Notes: generated by a model not told the origin, from the letters alone. A DNA stretch of 61,773 nucleotides from Sulfobacillus benefaciens (GCA_003023695.1 PXYW01000017.1:61262-123034), one strand, 5' to 3'; shown: positions 8,913-17,909, counted from the first letter of the stretch. Translations and numbers: made by a program.

Positions 8913-9827
8913 TTAAGTCCTGTCGTTATGTCCGTAAAGCGGCCACCACGGTCGATGGGTACCAAATCTCGTCCGCAGCACTGACCCAAATGCTACCATT
9001 CCTAGACTGAGCGCCACCAGCCATCCAATCCCGGGAATCATTTCACCGATGGTTAACACTAACCCACCTTCAAATATCTCACGATATGGATGCCTCGCCA
9101 ATTCAGGCCACAGCACGCGATCCACGCGTTGGCCCAGCCACCACACCAGTGCCCCATTTCCCACTAAAATAGCCCCAATCCAGGCTAAAGCCAGCAACAA
9201 GGCAACCGGGATCCCGATAATGATCACCACGAGACCTGCCATAGCCACAAACAAACCGACGCTTCCCAGACAGCCTATACCGGCCGCGCTAAGGGTTTCT
9301 CGGTCAATGTCCCGAGAAATGCTGCCCATCATTGCGGGAAATACGGTTACCAATAAGCCGCTAATCATGACGTTGCCCAGGAGTCGCAATATCCCGTTGC
9401 CAATCCATCCAAGTCCTTCGCCCAGCCAACTGAAAGGTGCTGTCATCCGGATTGGAAACATATTAAAATTGCCTACATTGATGGAACCGCCCTTTCCACT
9501 CATACTTCCTACCCCAATTTGGGTCTGCCCGAGAATGCGTCCGGAACCGTTAGTGTCAATGGTACCCATGCCCACTTCAACATTGCCCGTCACAATTCCC
9601 GAAACATCGACAGTACCAGTACCCAGTTTGATATTGCCATCGACCCGTCCAAGCACATCGACGGTACCCATTCCCAACGAAATACTGCCTTTAACCGTCT
9701 GGCCTTTGGCTACGACATACGTCCCCATCGCCTGCTGAACATTGGCAGCAAAAACCGGGCTGGCAAACCATGTCAGGCACAAGATACTAAAAACCAGGCT
9801 GGCTACAAAACTACGCATGGTTTTCAT
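8913..9827 (-). CDS. exported bactofilin-like repeat protein with membrane domain
   Basis: Residues 1-28 form a signal peptide ending near SPVFAA. Residues about 35-125 are repeats of a polymer-forming (bactofilin-like) beta-helix: VKGSISLGMGTVDVLGRV, then GNIKLGTGTVDVSGIV, then GNVEVGMGTI. From about 145 onward there are several hydrophobic spans (GLFVAMAGLVVIIIGIPVAL and others). So an extracytoplasmic repeat domain is tethered to a membrane domain. GAGGGG precedes the ATG. It is the third gene of the operon ECF sigma - 110-residue membrane protein - this gene, which suggests an envelope-stress role; that role is inferred. Confidence 0.75.
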   Translation of the reverse strand: MKTMRSFVASLVFSILCLTWFASPVFAANVQQAMGTYVVAKGQTVKGSISLGMGTVDVLGRVDGNIKLGTGTVDVSGIVTGNVEVGMGTIDTNGSGRILGQTQIGVGSMSGKGGSINVGNFNMFPIRMTAPFSWLGEGLGWIGNGILRLLGNVMISGLLVTVFPAMMGSISRDIDRETLSAAGIGCLGSVGLFVAMAGLVVIIIGIPVALLLALAWIGAILVGNGALVWWLGQRVDRVLWPELARHPYREIFEGGLVLTIGEMIPGIGWLVALSLGMVAFGSVLRTRFGTHRPWWPLYGHNDRT

Positions 9828-10143
9828 AGCGTTTTCCCCTCTTAATGGTCATTGTGTTCCAGATCCATAGTGCTCCCACCACTGCCAACACTTTCAAAGT
9901 CGCTGCACCGCCGTGATGCACTAGGGCGCCAATTATCCACGAAATCCACAAGCCTAAAATTTTTGACCACAACATCATAACTTGATGGGACCATACGATC
10001 ATGGCAATTTCCGCCAGCCCTAAAAATCCCACTGCTAGCCAAAGCCCATATCTTCCGGCACGACGAGGTGTCGGCATTGTTCGCACAATCTGCATAACAT
10101 TTAACAACACCCGTTCAACGATTGGTTCAGAATCCTGGTCCAT
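9811..10143 (-). CDS. small membrane protein, possible anti-sigma partner
   Basis: 110 residues: a roughly 30-residue cytoplasmic start, then about three hydrophobic segments (LWLAVGFLGLAEIAMIVW; ILGLWISWIIGALVH; LKVLAVVGALWIW). It overlaps the sigma gene by 17 bases at its start and the bactofilin-like gene by 17 at its end, with GAGGGGG before the ATG. No zinc-finger anti-sigma motif is present. Position and topology suggest a membrane partner of the sigma factor, but this is inference. Confidence 0.7.
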   Translation of the reverse strand: MDQDSEPIVERVLLNVMQIVRTMPTPRRAGRYGLWLAVGFLGLAEIAMIVWSHQVMMLWSKILGLWISWIIGALVHHGGAATLKVLAVVGALWIWNTMTIKRGKRYENHA

Positions 10144-10687
10144 TGATATCCCCCTCGGCGGCGATCAAAATTTGCTTAAGACGCTTTCGAATACGCCAAA
10201 GCCTTGTCTTTAGCGAACCCGGCGAGGCAGAGAGTCTCGCCGACAGTTCCTGCAATGATGCGCCTTCCACCACAGCTGCCTCCAGCAGTTGTCGATCACT
10301 TTCAGTCAAGGTTTGATGCAACAAGTGAGACAGCAATACCAATCCTTCCACCGCCTCGGCTGGCGGTTGCACCGTATCAAGAGGCGTCTCTCGGACCCGG
10401 CGGCAATTTTCCTGCTGTTGCAGGCGGTGACATTCGCGGATAATAATTTTTGTTGCCCAGGTGGAAAATCGGGAGCGAGCTTGAAACGATCCCAGGTGTT
10501 GGTAACAATGCACCAGCCCATTTTGCACAGCATCTTCGACGTCGCTGGCATTAGATAAATAGGCGGTTGCCATTTTCAACCACATTGTAAGATATGGCCG
10601 CACTAAGTCTTGAAATGCTTCGCGATTTCCGTTTAAGACAGCGTCGATGAGCAGGGATTCATCGCCTTGGGTCATGTCGTGCGTCAT
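10127..10687 (-). CDS. ECF-type RNA polymerase sigma factor
   Basis: 186 residues with region 2 at about 25-95 (EAFQDLVRPYLTMWLKMA; DVEDAVQNGLVHCYQHL; FSTWATKIIIRECHRL) and region 4 at about 120-175 (LTESDRQLLEAAVVEGASLQ; LSASPGSLKTRLWRIRKRLK). Small alternative sigma factor of the ECF group. First gene of a three-gene overlapping operon with two membrane proteins. GGGAGG abuts the ATG at 10687, so an ATG four codons further in could be the true start. It is one of three ECF genes in this window. Confidence 0.9.
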   Translation of the reverse strand: MTHDMTQGDESLLIDAVLNGNREAFQDLVRPYLTMWLKMATAYLSNASDVEDAVQNGLVHCYQHLGSFQARSRFSTWATKIIIRECHRLQQQENCRRVRETPLDTVQPPAEAVEGLVLLSHLLHQTLTESDRQLLEAAVVEGASLQELSARLSASPGSLKTRLWRIRKRLKQILIAAEGDINGPGF

Positions 10688-10759
10688 CCTCCCACCCCAT
10701 TAGAGAGCAGGATTAGCAGTAAGGTCACCACAGATCAAAATATTTTTCCTGGCATCCGA

Positions 10760-11581
10760 TTACATATCGGTGGTGGAAGCAAGCCGCACTGTTGCATAAG
10801 CCAAGCGCCAAGCCTCGATTATATCTTTACCCGCCACTTCAACGGTCCGGGCATCAACCCGGCGCACCAAAGGTAACAGGCAGGCGGTTTCAGCAAATGT
10901 GCTGTGAGAAAAATCTATCTGACAGGTGACAGGTCCCTCGATGTGTACCGGGGCGATCATGTGCCGATTTTCTATAGCTAAACGCATTTCTTTTTCTAGC
11001 GAGGTCAGAACCGTGGATCGGGACAGTGAGCGGGCGCTATACTGATCAATGCCAAACTTGACCGAAAGCAACCGAGTTTCCGGCAATGTTTTAGCCAGAT
11101 GTTGCATTAAGGCGTCATCCCCGGCCACCAATGCGACTGGCACCTGGTAAAAGCCGCATAGCGCTGCGTTAATATCCGCTTCTGCAACACGATTGCCGTT
11201 GATTTTCCAGTGATAGATGCTGGCGCTGGAAATCGTGTGATCCATGACGCCATGAAATGAACCCGCCATTGCATGGTATCCAATGAACGCCGCAACATCT
11301 GCGTCCTCCACCCCTTGCACCATACACAACGGTTTATTTGCCCCGCTAATTAATTCGGCACGATCATCCAACAGGTCATAAAGGATATTGCGCATGCTGC
11401 CATGAGAGTCATTGACCACCACCGAATCGGCACCCGCATTAAAGGCACCGCGAATGGCAGCATTGGTTTCTTCTGTCATAAGCTTACGAAACCTCTGGTA
11501 TTCATCGGTTCCTCGAGACACCTCCGAACGGCCTGTGACTCCCGCAATTCCTTCCATATCCACTGATATTAACACTCGCAT
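10760..11581 (-). CDS. dppA: D-aminopeptidase, M55 family
   Basis: Zinc peptidase releasing N-terminal D-amino acids, for example D-Ala-D-Ala from peptidoglycan turnover. Metal ligands match the Bacillus DppA pattern: Asp8 and Glu10 in SVDMEGIAGV, His60 in VVNDSHGSM, a His in GYHAMAG, and the nucleophile-position His115 in GVMDHTISS. 273 residues is normal. It follows the methionine-sulfoxide reductase gene by 18 bases, so the two probably share a transcript. No oligopeptide transporter genes are adjacent, unlike the Bacillus dpp operon. Confidence 0.92.
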   Translation of the reverse strand: MRVLISVDMEGIAGVTGRSEVSRGTDEYQRFRKLMTEETNAAIRGAFNAGADSVVVNDSHGSMRNILYDLLDDRAELISGANKPLCMVQGVEDADVAAFIGYHAMAGSFHGVMDHTISSASIYHWKINGNRVAEADINAALCGFYQVPVALVAGDDALMQHLAKTLPETRLLSVKFGIDQYSARSLSRSTVLTSLEKEMRLAIENRHMIAPVHIEGPVTCQIDFSHSTFAETACLLPLVRRVDARTVEVAGKDIIEAWRLAYATVRLASTTDM

Positions 11582-11599
11582 CGTGGCCGCTCCGTTTCT

Positions 11600-12100
11600 C
11601 TATTGATACCAAGTCATGGAAGGCCACGCTTGGCTAATTTTATCCGCCAGCATTTCCAATACCATTTGATCGTCCGACCTAAACCGTCCATACTCTGGAC
11701 TGTCGACATCAATCACCAAAACAATTTTACCGTTCACAATCACCGGCACCACAATTTCCGACCGCGATGCCGCATCACAGGCAATGTGTCCGGGAAAATC
11801 CAAGACGTTGTCCACCACCAGAGTCTGTGCCATTTGCACTGCCTGACCGATAACCCCTTTTGGCGGTGTGATGCGCGTACACGCAGGACGACCGAAAAAG
11901 GGGCCGAGGACCAAATCCTGCGTGGCGTCTTCCCTGAGATAAAACCCGGCCCAATTAATTCTCCTAAAAGCCTGCCCCAAAAGCGCAGCCAAATTAGATA
12001 GATTGGCAATGCAATTGGATTCCCCTGAGAGAATCCCCTCGGCGAATTGGAGCACATCTGCGGAAGTCAGATCGGCTGTCCATGAGTTTGCCATCTCCAC
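11600..12100 (-). CDS. GAF-domain free methionine-(R)-sulfoxide reductase
   Basis: Single GAF domain of the fRMsr (YebR-like) class, which reduces free Met-R-sulfoxide. Hallmarks: INWAGFYLRED, LVLGPFFGRPACTRI, FPGHIACDAASRSEIVVPV and VIDVDSP. The catalytic Cys in HIACD and the resolving Cys in RPAC are present; the third Cys found in E. coli and yeast (in KGVCG) is Ile here (KGVIG). The frame allows an ATG at 12121, but GGAGG inside that stretch favours the GTG at 12100 or the ATG at 12094. Cotranscribed with dppA. Confidence 0.9.
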   Translation of the reverse strand: MEMANSWTADLTSADVLQFAEGILSGESNCIANLSNLAALLGQAFRRINWAGFYLREDATQDLVLGPFFGRPACTRITPPKGVIGQAVQMAQTLVVDNVLDFPGHIACDAASRSEIVVPVIVNGKIVLVIDVDSPEYGRFRSDDQMVLEMLADKISQAWPSMTWYQ

Positions 12101-12230
12101 GAGATATGCCACCTCCCCCATGTGCCTATTTTCGGTGACATTTTACCACACGAATAGCCTAAACCTCGAAAATCGCGGGGAGTTTACGATACAATTTACA
12201 CAGTACAGTTCGTCTCATTAGGAGGTTCCT

Positions 12231-13937
12231 GTGGAACGCTTGCCTTTAATTGTTCAAAGCGACCTAACCCTACTGCTAGAAGTTGACAACTCCAAGTTTG
12301 AAGAGGCGCGGCAATCGCTAGTGGGATTTACCGAGCTTGTTAAGAGTCCCGAACATATTCATACTTATCGTCTCACTCCCTTGTCGATCTGGAATGCGGT
12401 AGCCGCAGGCATTTCTCCTGATGAAATGATTCAGCGTTTGGCCACCTATTCGCAATATCCTGTGCCTGACACGGTGAGTTTCTATATTAGAGACCAAGGA
12501 CGTCGCTTTGGGCCTCTAGAGATCCGCAAGTCTCCTGATGGCGACGGATTTTGGCTTACGAGTGTTGACGGCCAGCTTTTGCTGCAAATTTCCAAACACA
12601 AAGCCATTTCCCCGTATTTAGGCCCAGCCCTGTCACCGGGTTTTAAAATTCTCCCTGAACATCGTGGACTCATTAAGCAAGCGTTGGCCAAAATCGGCTG
12701 GCCAGCCAATGATCTGGCAGGCTATGCAGATGGCATACCACTCGACATCTCTTTGTCAAACACCACCCGTCACGGCATGCCCTTTCATATGCGCGATTAT
12801 CAACAACATGCGATTAAAGCATTTTCCGGATCGGGAAATGGGGTCATCGTGCTTCCTTGCGGAGCCGGGAAAACCATGGTAGGGCTAGGGGCTATGGCCG
12901 ATGTCGGCCGTGATACCCTGATCCTGACGACATCCGTCGCTGCTCTTCATCAATGGCGTGACGAGATCCTAGACAAGACCACCCTGAATCCAGATGCTAT
13001 CGGTGAATACAGCGCCCGGGTTAAGGATTTGCGCCCAGTCACCCTGACTACCTACCAGCTGCTCAGTCACAAAAAAGGCAGTGGGTATCCGCACTTCGAC
13101 ACCTTAAACCAACATGATTGGGGCCTCATCATTTATGATGAAGTCCACCTTCTACCAGCGCCGGTTTTCCGATTGACCGCGAGCTTGCAATCACGTCGCC
13201 GGCTGGGCTTGACGGCGACCTTGATTCGTGAAGATGGCCGCGCTGATGATGTATTTTCTTTGATCGGGCCCAAGCGCTTCGACATGCCGTGGAAAGATTT
13301 AGAACAACAGGGCTGGATTGCCAGTGCCGAATGCAAAGAAATCCGGGTAGCTCTATCCGATGCCTGGCGAGAGCACTATGCACTGGCGGAGGATACTGAA
13401 CGGGCGCGAATTGCCGCGGAAAATCCAGGAAAATTAGGTACCGTACGTGAGCTGCTGGCCCACCATGCCCAGGATCATGTGCTGATTATCGGTCAATATT
13501 TATCGCAGCTAAAAGCTTTGCACGAAGATATTGGAGCTCCCCTACTCACTGGAGAAACCCCGGCTGCGGAACGTGAGCGTCTTTACCAGGCATTTCGCGA
13601 CGGACACATTCCGGTGCTGATCGTATCCAAAGTGGCCAATTTTGCCATTGATTTGCCCGACGCCAACGTTGCAATCCAAATCAGCGGAACCTTTGGCTCC
13701 CGACAGGAAGAGGCTCAGCGGCTAGGGCGCATCCTTCGCCCCAAAAGCGATGGCGGCCAAGCCACCTTTTACTCGGTGGTGTCTGAAGACACCAAAGAAC
13801 AAGACTTTGCGCAAAAACGTCAACTCTTCTTGTGTGAGCAAGGCTACCGGTATGAGATCGCCCACGCTGATTCTAAGGGCTCACCCATGACTAGCGGTCG
13901 TGTGATACCATTTCCTGCCAGGGAGGTCCCGTCGTGA
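12231..13937 (+). CDS. bacterial XPB-type DNA helicase
   Basis: 568-residue superfamily 2 helicase. Walker A is LPCGAGKT (208-215), the DEVH box is at 303-306, TAT at 328-330, and the XPB-specific RED motif is R333-E334-D335. Helicase motifs V and VI (GSRQEEAQRLGRILRPK) lie near 480-500. The N-terminal part (about 45-105) carries an XPB/Ssl2-like domain (YRLTPLSIWNAVAAGIS; YPVPDTVSFYIRDQ) that recurs in the next gene. Starts GTG after AGGAGG. The next gene begins within its stop codon (GTGA). A role in DNA unwinding during repair is inferred from archaeal and eukaryotic XPB. Confidence 0.92.
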   Translation: MERLPLIVQSDLTLLLEVDNSKFEEARQSLVGFTELVKSPEHIHTYRLTPLSIWNAVAAGISPDEMIQRLATYSQYPVPDTVSFYIRDQGRRFGPLEIRKSPDGDGFWLTSVDGQLLLQISKHKAISPYLGPALSPGFKILPEHRGLIKQALAKIGWPANDLAGYADGIPLDISLSNTTRHGMPFHMRDYQQHAIKAFSGSGNGVIVLPCGAGKTMVGLGAMADVGRDTLILTTSVAALHQWRDEILDKTTLNPDAIGEYSARVKDLRPVTLTTYQLLSHKKGSGYPHFDTLNQHDWGLIIYDEVHLLPAPVFRLTASLQSRRRLGLTATLIREDGRADDVFSLIGPKRFDMPWKDLEQQGWIASAECKEIRVALSDAWREHYALAEDTERARIAAENPGKLGTVRELLAHHAQDHVLIIGQYLSQLKALHEDIGAPLLTGETPAAERERLYQAFRDGHIPVLIVSKVANFAIDLPDANVAIQISGTFGSRQEEAQRLGRILRPKSDGGQATFYSVVSEDTKEQDFAQKRQLFLCEQGYRYEIAHADSKGSPMTSGRVIPFPAREVPS

Positions 13938-15730
13938 TTTATTCGTTGTTCCCCGTGGTTTCAACACTTAAAGAATCTGACCTGGACCATATTTATCAAG
14001 TGACCCATATCACACCACCAGCCGATCTATCACAAGTGACGGCTAGATTGGCCAGCCCGGATTATATTGCTGAAACGCTCAAAGCACTAACCCGCCAAGA
14101 ACAACAACAGTTGTTGCGATGGATATTGCAAGGCCGGGAAGATATGCTGATTCCAGTATCGATGGTAGGGCCATCGCGCCATGAGTTAATAACCAAGTTG
14201 GGGCAGTGGGGCTTGGTCTACCAGGTACAGACCCATCCTCAGTCATGGACCTATGTGATTCCCCACGAACTGGTCGGACCCTTGTTGCAAGTCCTGGTCA
14301 TCCAACCAAGCAATGCTTTAAAAGCCATCGCGCATAGCAAGTTAAGCCCAAGGGAATCGTCTGAATCGCCGGTATGGTGGTCACTAATTCACGATTTGTT
14401 CATGGTGCTGAGCCACGCCCGCCGGGATCCCTTGCAATTGACCCAAGAGGGACAAGTTTATCGTCGTGTGGTCTCCAAGCTAGGACAGAAATGTTGGCAC
14501 AAAGGCCATCTCTCCTCGGTAGAATCCACCATTTACGCGGCTAATGCATTAGGTTTGCTGCTTGCCGACGCGAATCAAAAATTTCTTTCCGCGTCTCCCA
14601 CAGCCGGACAATTTTGGCAGCTTGACGGGCAGAGGATATTCGGTCTCATGGAACAATACTTAGCCACTTATTACGGCATGGTGCTGCAAAAATTGCTTTG
14701 GAATTTGGCCGCTCTGTTAGAACCCGACCAGTGGCTTGACTTGTCAAAGGTGAAGTCCTGGGTGCAAGACCAAAAAGCGACGGGAATGAGAGTGTATAAT
14801 ATTGACAATTTCGTGCACTTCACCACCGAACTCGGACTGACCGAAAAAGACGGCGCCTCGTTTCGGCTGTCCGATCCTGCCTATTGGGCCTGGCACCAGC
14901 ACTATGAACCCCCTGAACCACAAGTCGTGGTGATTCAGCCTACCGGCGAGGTTTTAGTGCCGCCTAATGCTTCATATCATGACCGCTGGATTGTCGATCA
15001 ACATGCCAGTCCAGTAAAATGGGACCGCATGGCTGTTTACCGCATTGATCGGGAGAGTGTGGCAGATGCCATTCAGCGCGGTATTTCTGTCGACGACTAC
15101 ATTAGTCAATGGACACATATATCGCGAACTCATATCCCCGGCAATGTGGAGGCCAACATCAGGGATTGGTACCGTGCTTTGGGCCGGCATCGGGTGGTTC
15201 GGGCAACATTGATTCACAGTGTAGATGCCGTGGAATCCCAACAAGTCGAACAAATTTTGGGGAAATCAGAGCCCTTCCTCGAACGACTGTCTCCACAGGA
15301 TCTGATTATTGAAGACACTCGTCTGGAGGCTGTGCAAAAAACACTGGACCGTGCGGGAATCGCAATGCTGCCCTCGATTTACGCTCCTGGAGAAGCCACG
15401 ATATCTAAGGCGGCACCCATCGGGCTATACGCCACCGGTCACCCTGCCCTTACTCCCGTTGACCCGCCGCTCTTGGCGGTCACAGTGCCGGAGGCACTGC
15501 TATTAGCCACTATGGATGTTTACACGGTGCAAAGGGTATTGCACAACGCCCTGGCCAATCAGCAGATAATTACCGTATATTTCAAAGAACCGCAGGAGAC
15601 GAAAGCAAAAACCATTACCATGATATCGGGGTATATCTCCCAAGGAAAACTGCAAGGCGTGGATATCAACCAAAAAGCCTTTGCCATCCCTCTCCATAAA
15701 GTCGTTCTAGTGGAGCCGATTGCCCAATGA
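13934..15730 (+). CDS. XPB partner protein with Helicase_C_3 domain and WYL-like tail
   Basis: 598 residues. About 340-440 matches the XPB/Ssl2-like N-terminal domain (VVVIQPTGEVLVPP; VYRIDRESVADAIQRGIS; HIPGNVEANIRDWYRALG), the same domain type as in the upstream helicase. The last 85 residues (ANQQIITVYFKEP; GKLQGVDINQKAFAIPLHK) resemble a WYL ligand- or nucleic-acid-sensing domain. No ATPase motif is present, so it should be an accessory subunit. A similar protein sits beside the XPB gene in mycobacteria. It overlaps the helicase stop by four bases (GTGA) and the next gene by four (ATGA). The WYL call is tentative. Confidence 0.8.
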   Translation: MIYSLFPVVSTLKESDLDHIYQVTHITPPADLSQVTARLASPDYIAETLKALTRQEQQQLLRWILQGREDMLIPVSMVGPSRHELITKLGQWGLVYQVQTHPQSWTYVIPHELVGPLLQVLVIQPSNALKAIAHSKLSPRESSESPVWWSLIHDLFMVLSHARRDPLQLTQEGQVYRRVVSKLGQKCWHKGHLSSVESTIYAANALGLLLADANQKFLSASPTAGQFWQLDGQRIFGLMEQYLATYYGMVLQKLLWNLAALLEPDQWLDLSKVKSWVQDQKATGMRVYNIDNFVHFTTELGLTEKDGASFRLSDPAYWAWHQHYEPPEPQVVVIQPTGEVLVPPNASYHDRWIVDQHASPVKWDRMAVYRIDRESVADAIQRGISVDDYISQWTHISRTHIPGNVEANIRDWYRALGRHRVVRATLIHSVDAVESQQVEQILGKSEPFLERLSPQDLIIEDTRLEAVQKTLDRAGIAMLPSIYAPGEATISKAAPIGLYATGHPALTPVDPPLLAVTVPEALLLATMDVYTVQRVLHNALANQQIITVYFKEPQETKAKTITMISGYISQGKLQGVDINQKAFAIPLHKVVLVEPIAQ

Positions 15731-16728
15731 AAACGCGACGTCGTGTTCGTCCTCGGTTTTTCCTGTTTGTGGCATTGGGCACCATATTGATAGTCTCCAT
15801 CGTCAGTTTTCTATTGCGCCCCAGAATGCCCGCAACAGCATCTCGGGATCCCGCTCCATCCCAACTATCCGTCAAGAGCGTCCCACATCCCCATGCTTTC
15901 TATACCCTAACTCCCTTTGGGTTACCCCAACCGTTAAAAAACTTTGGGCTAATCGGCATCGGGCCAGGCGTCTTTGCTGTAGCTGGCGGTCGTACTACCA
16001 CGGGTCTCAACGGAACCGTTTATACTCTTACCGAAAATGGCGCCGTAATGGACGGCAATCTTGCTCAACCCCGGCAAAATGGCGGATTGATAGACCTCGG
16101 GGCTAATCCTGTCTATATTGGTGGGGTCGATTCTCAAAACATTAGCCAGGCTTCTGAAGAATTTCTAAGCGGAGGAAAAACCCTAAGCGTGTTGCCCCAA
16201 GGGTTATCCCGATTTGCCATAGCTTACAACGGACGGACCACATACCTGGTGGGTGGCGAAGGATTGGCTGGAGCTTCACCAGACATTTACCGGATATCGG
16301 AACAGGGCCAGGCATCTCTGTGGAGCCAACTGCCTATAGCACTAGTCCATCCCATGGCCGAAGTGTTCCAGGGGGCTCTTTATGTCGCCGGCGGAACAAC
16401 CGCATCAGGGGCCATTTCCTCAACCATTTATCGAATTCCCTTAACCAATGGCCGACCGGAGCCATGGGCAAAAATGCCCCTGGGACTAACAGACGGTGCC
16501 CTGGTGTTGTTAGACCATCACTTGTGGCTCCTTGGCGGGTCGACAGGTTCTCATTTGTCTAATGCAGTCTGGGTTATAGACCATCACACCCTGATTCCCA
16601 CCCAATCTCTTCCGGTGCCCCTAGCCGGATTTGCTACCGCATATTTTGGCAACGCCGTCTGGATTTTGGGAGGACAAACACCTCAAGGATTGAGTTCCAC
16701 CATCTATGTACTCGAAGCCAATCATTAA
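15727..16728 (+). CDS. membrane-anchored Kelch-type beta-propeller
   Basis: 333 residues: a basic start (MKTRRRVRPR), one membrane anchor (about 12-30) and an outside beta-propeller of about six blades. Kelch-like motifs recur: VFAVAGGRTTTGLNGTVYTL, YLVGGEGLAGASPDIYRI, LYVAGGTTASGAISSTIYRI, LWLLGGSTGSHLSNAVWVI and VWILGGQTPQGLSSTIYVL. It starts inside the stop of the XPB partner gene (ATGA), so it belongs to that operon, an odd companion for DNA helicases. Its stop overlaps that of the convergent rhodanese gene in TTAA. Ligand unknown. Confidence 0.82.
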   Translation: MKTRRRVRPRFFLFVALGTILIVSIVSFLLRPRMPATASRDPAPSQLSVKSVPHPHAFYTLTPFGLPQPLKNFGLIGIGPGVFAVAGGRTTTGLNGTVYTLTENGAVMDGNLAQPRQNGGLIDLGANPVYIGGVDSQNISQASEEFLSGGKTLSVLPQGLSRFAIAYNGRTTYLVGGEGLAGASPDIYRISEQGQASLWSQLPIALVHPMAEVFQGALYVAGGTTASGAISSTIYRIPLTNGRPEPWAKMPLGLTDGALVLLDHHLWLLGGSTGSHLSNAVWVIDHHTLIPTQSLPVPLAGFATAYFGNAVWILGGQTPQGLSSTIYVLEANH

Positions 16729-17783
16729 GGGCCAGCAACCACGGGATAGTGATGAGGGGCAGGAATGGTCCCCAGTATACTGCTCCAGGTCACAATGCCC
16801 CGTTGCAGCACATAAGCATGGTATCCCAAGAGGCGCAGCACTGCACAGGCTTGAGCTGAATCCTGGAGGGTACGTGAGACCAGAACCACTTGACGCGTAG
16901 ATGATAATAGACTCAAATTGGCGCCTAAGTCAGCAAATGGAATATTGATACTGTCCGCGATATGTCCCTGAGCAAAATTCGCGCGTGATCGCAGATCAAT
17001 AACTTGAGGCGGATTGCTGCCGCTCAATGCCGCAAGCAATGCTTGGGGAGAAATCGTCCAGGGACGGGAATAACCGGCTGGATAGGTGCGGTTGAGATTA
17101 GTCCAGTAATTTTTTACCTTTGATGCCCAGCTAAATCCCAGCACGTCATTGCCTGTGACGGGCGCATTCAAGTGAGGAGAATCCCCTGATCCCTGAGTCA
17201 ATGGCAAGTTCGTGACCTGAGATGGCGCCGGCCACACATTTAATAGCGGACTCCATGAGGACACGCCATCTTTCAAGCCATACGCCTGATAGCCGAGCAA
17301 ACGCAAGATGGCTGGCGTCATTTCACCACCGTCACCATCGTAGCACATGACCACAATGGGAGTATGGCGCGGCAGTGGAAAAAAGTGAACCGGCGCCATC
17401 ACCCCCCCATCGACCGCAACAATTTTGGTGTAGCTATGAGTAGCTGTCAGTTCAGTGCCAAACCATTGCAAAGGAATGTTATGAGCCCCCGGAATGTGTC
17501 CGAAGTCAAATCCCTCGGTCCCCGACGGCTGTCGCACGTCTATCATGGTGACCGGCCTTCCTGAAGCTAGCCATTGGTGCAAGGTCTGTGCCGTGATTTG
17601 ATAGTCGTGATGCCGAGCCGCGTCGCCAAAGTAGCGCATCGGCTTGGCTGCAGGAATCCCATATGACGACTGCGGCCGCACCCCTCCGGTTTTAATACTG
17701 CGACTAAACAGCCAACCTGCTGCCATGGCCAATACGATGGCAAGTCCGCCAATAATCCACCAGCGCCGCAATATCTTAGGCAT
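16725..17783 (-). CDS. membrane-anchored double rhodanese-domain protein
   Basis: 352 residues with an N-terminal anchor (about 8-26) and two rhodanese domains facing outward. Domain 1 (about 60-190) has MIDVRQPSGTEGFDFGHIPG and the loop VVMCYDGDGGEM with the active-site Cys. Domain 2 (about 245-340) has VIDLRSRANFAQGHIADSIN, but its loop reads VVLVSRTLQDS, with Ser in place of Cys, so it should be inactive in sulfur transfer. Extracytoplasmic sulfurtransferase or sulfur-carrier roles suit a sulfur-metabolising acidophile; that is inference. Confidence 0.85.
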   Translation of the reverse strand: MPKILRRWWIIGGLAIVLAMAAGWLFSRSIKTGGVRPQSSYGIPAAKPMRYFGDAARHHDYQITAQTLHQWLASGRPVTMIDVRQPSGTEGFDFGHIPGAHNIPLQWFGTELTATHSYTKIVAVDGGVMAPVHFFPLPRHTPIVVMCYDGDGGEMTPAILRLLGYQAYGLKDGVSSWSPLLNVWPAPSQVTNLPLTQGSGDSPHLNAPVTGNDVLGFSWASKVKNYWTNLNRTYPAGYSRPWTISPQALLAALSGSNPPQVIDLRSRANFAQGHIADSINIPFADLGANLSLLSSTRQVVLVSRTLQDSAQACAVLRLLGYHAYVLQRGIVTWSSILGTIPAPHHYPVVAGP

Positions 17784-17909
17784 ACGTACTGATTGTTGCG
17801 TAATTTGTAACCTGCCTTTCCGCCGTGTCCCCCATGTTGAGTTGTCCTCACCATATCACCAATTGCCCCGAAAGACCATAGACGGAAGAGGGGTAAAGAC
17901 GCCATATCT

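Noticed and set aside
9049..9738. 229-codon open frame on the plus strand
   Set aside because: Antisense to the bactofilin-like gene; Pro/Ser/Thr-rich with no ribosome site. It arises from the repetitive Gly/Val coding on the other strand.
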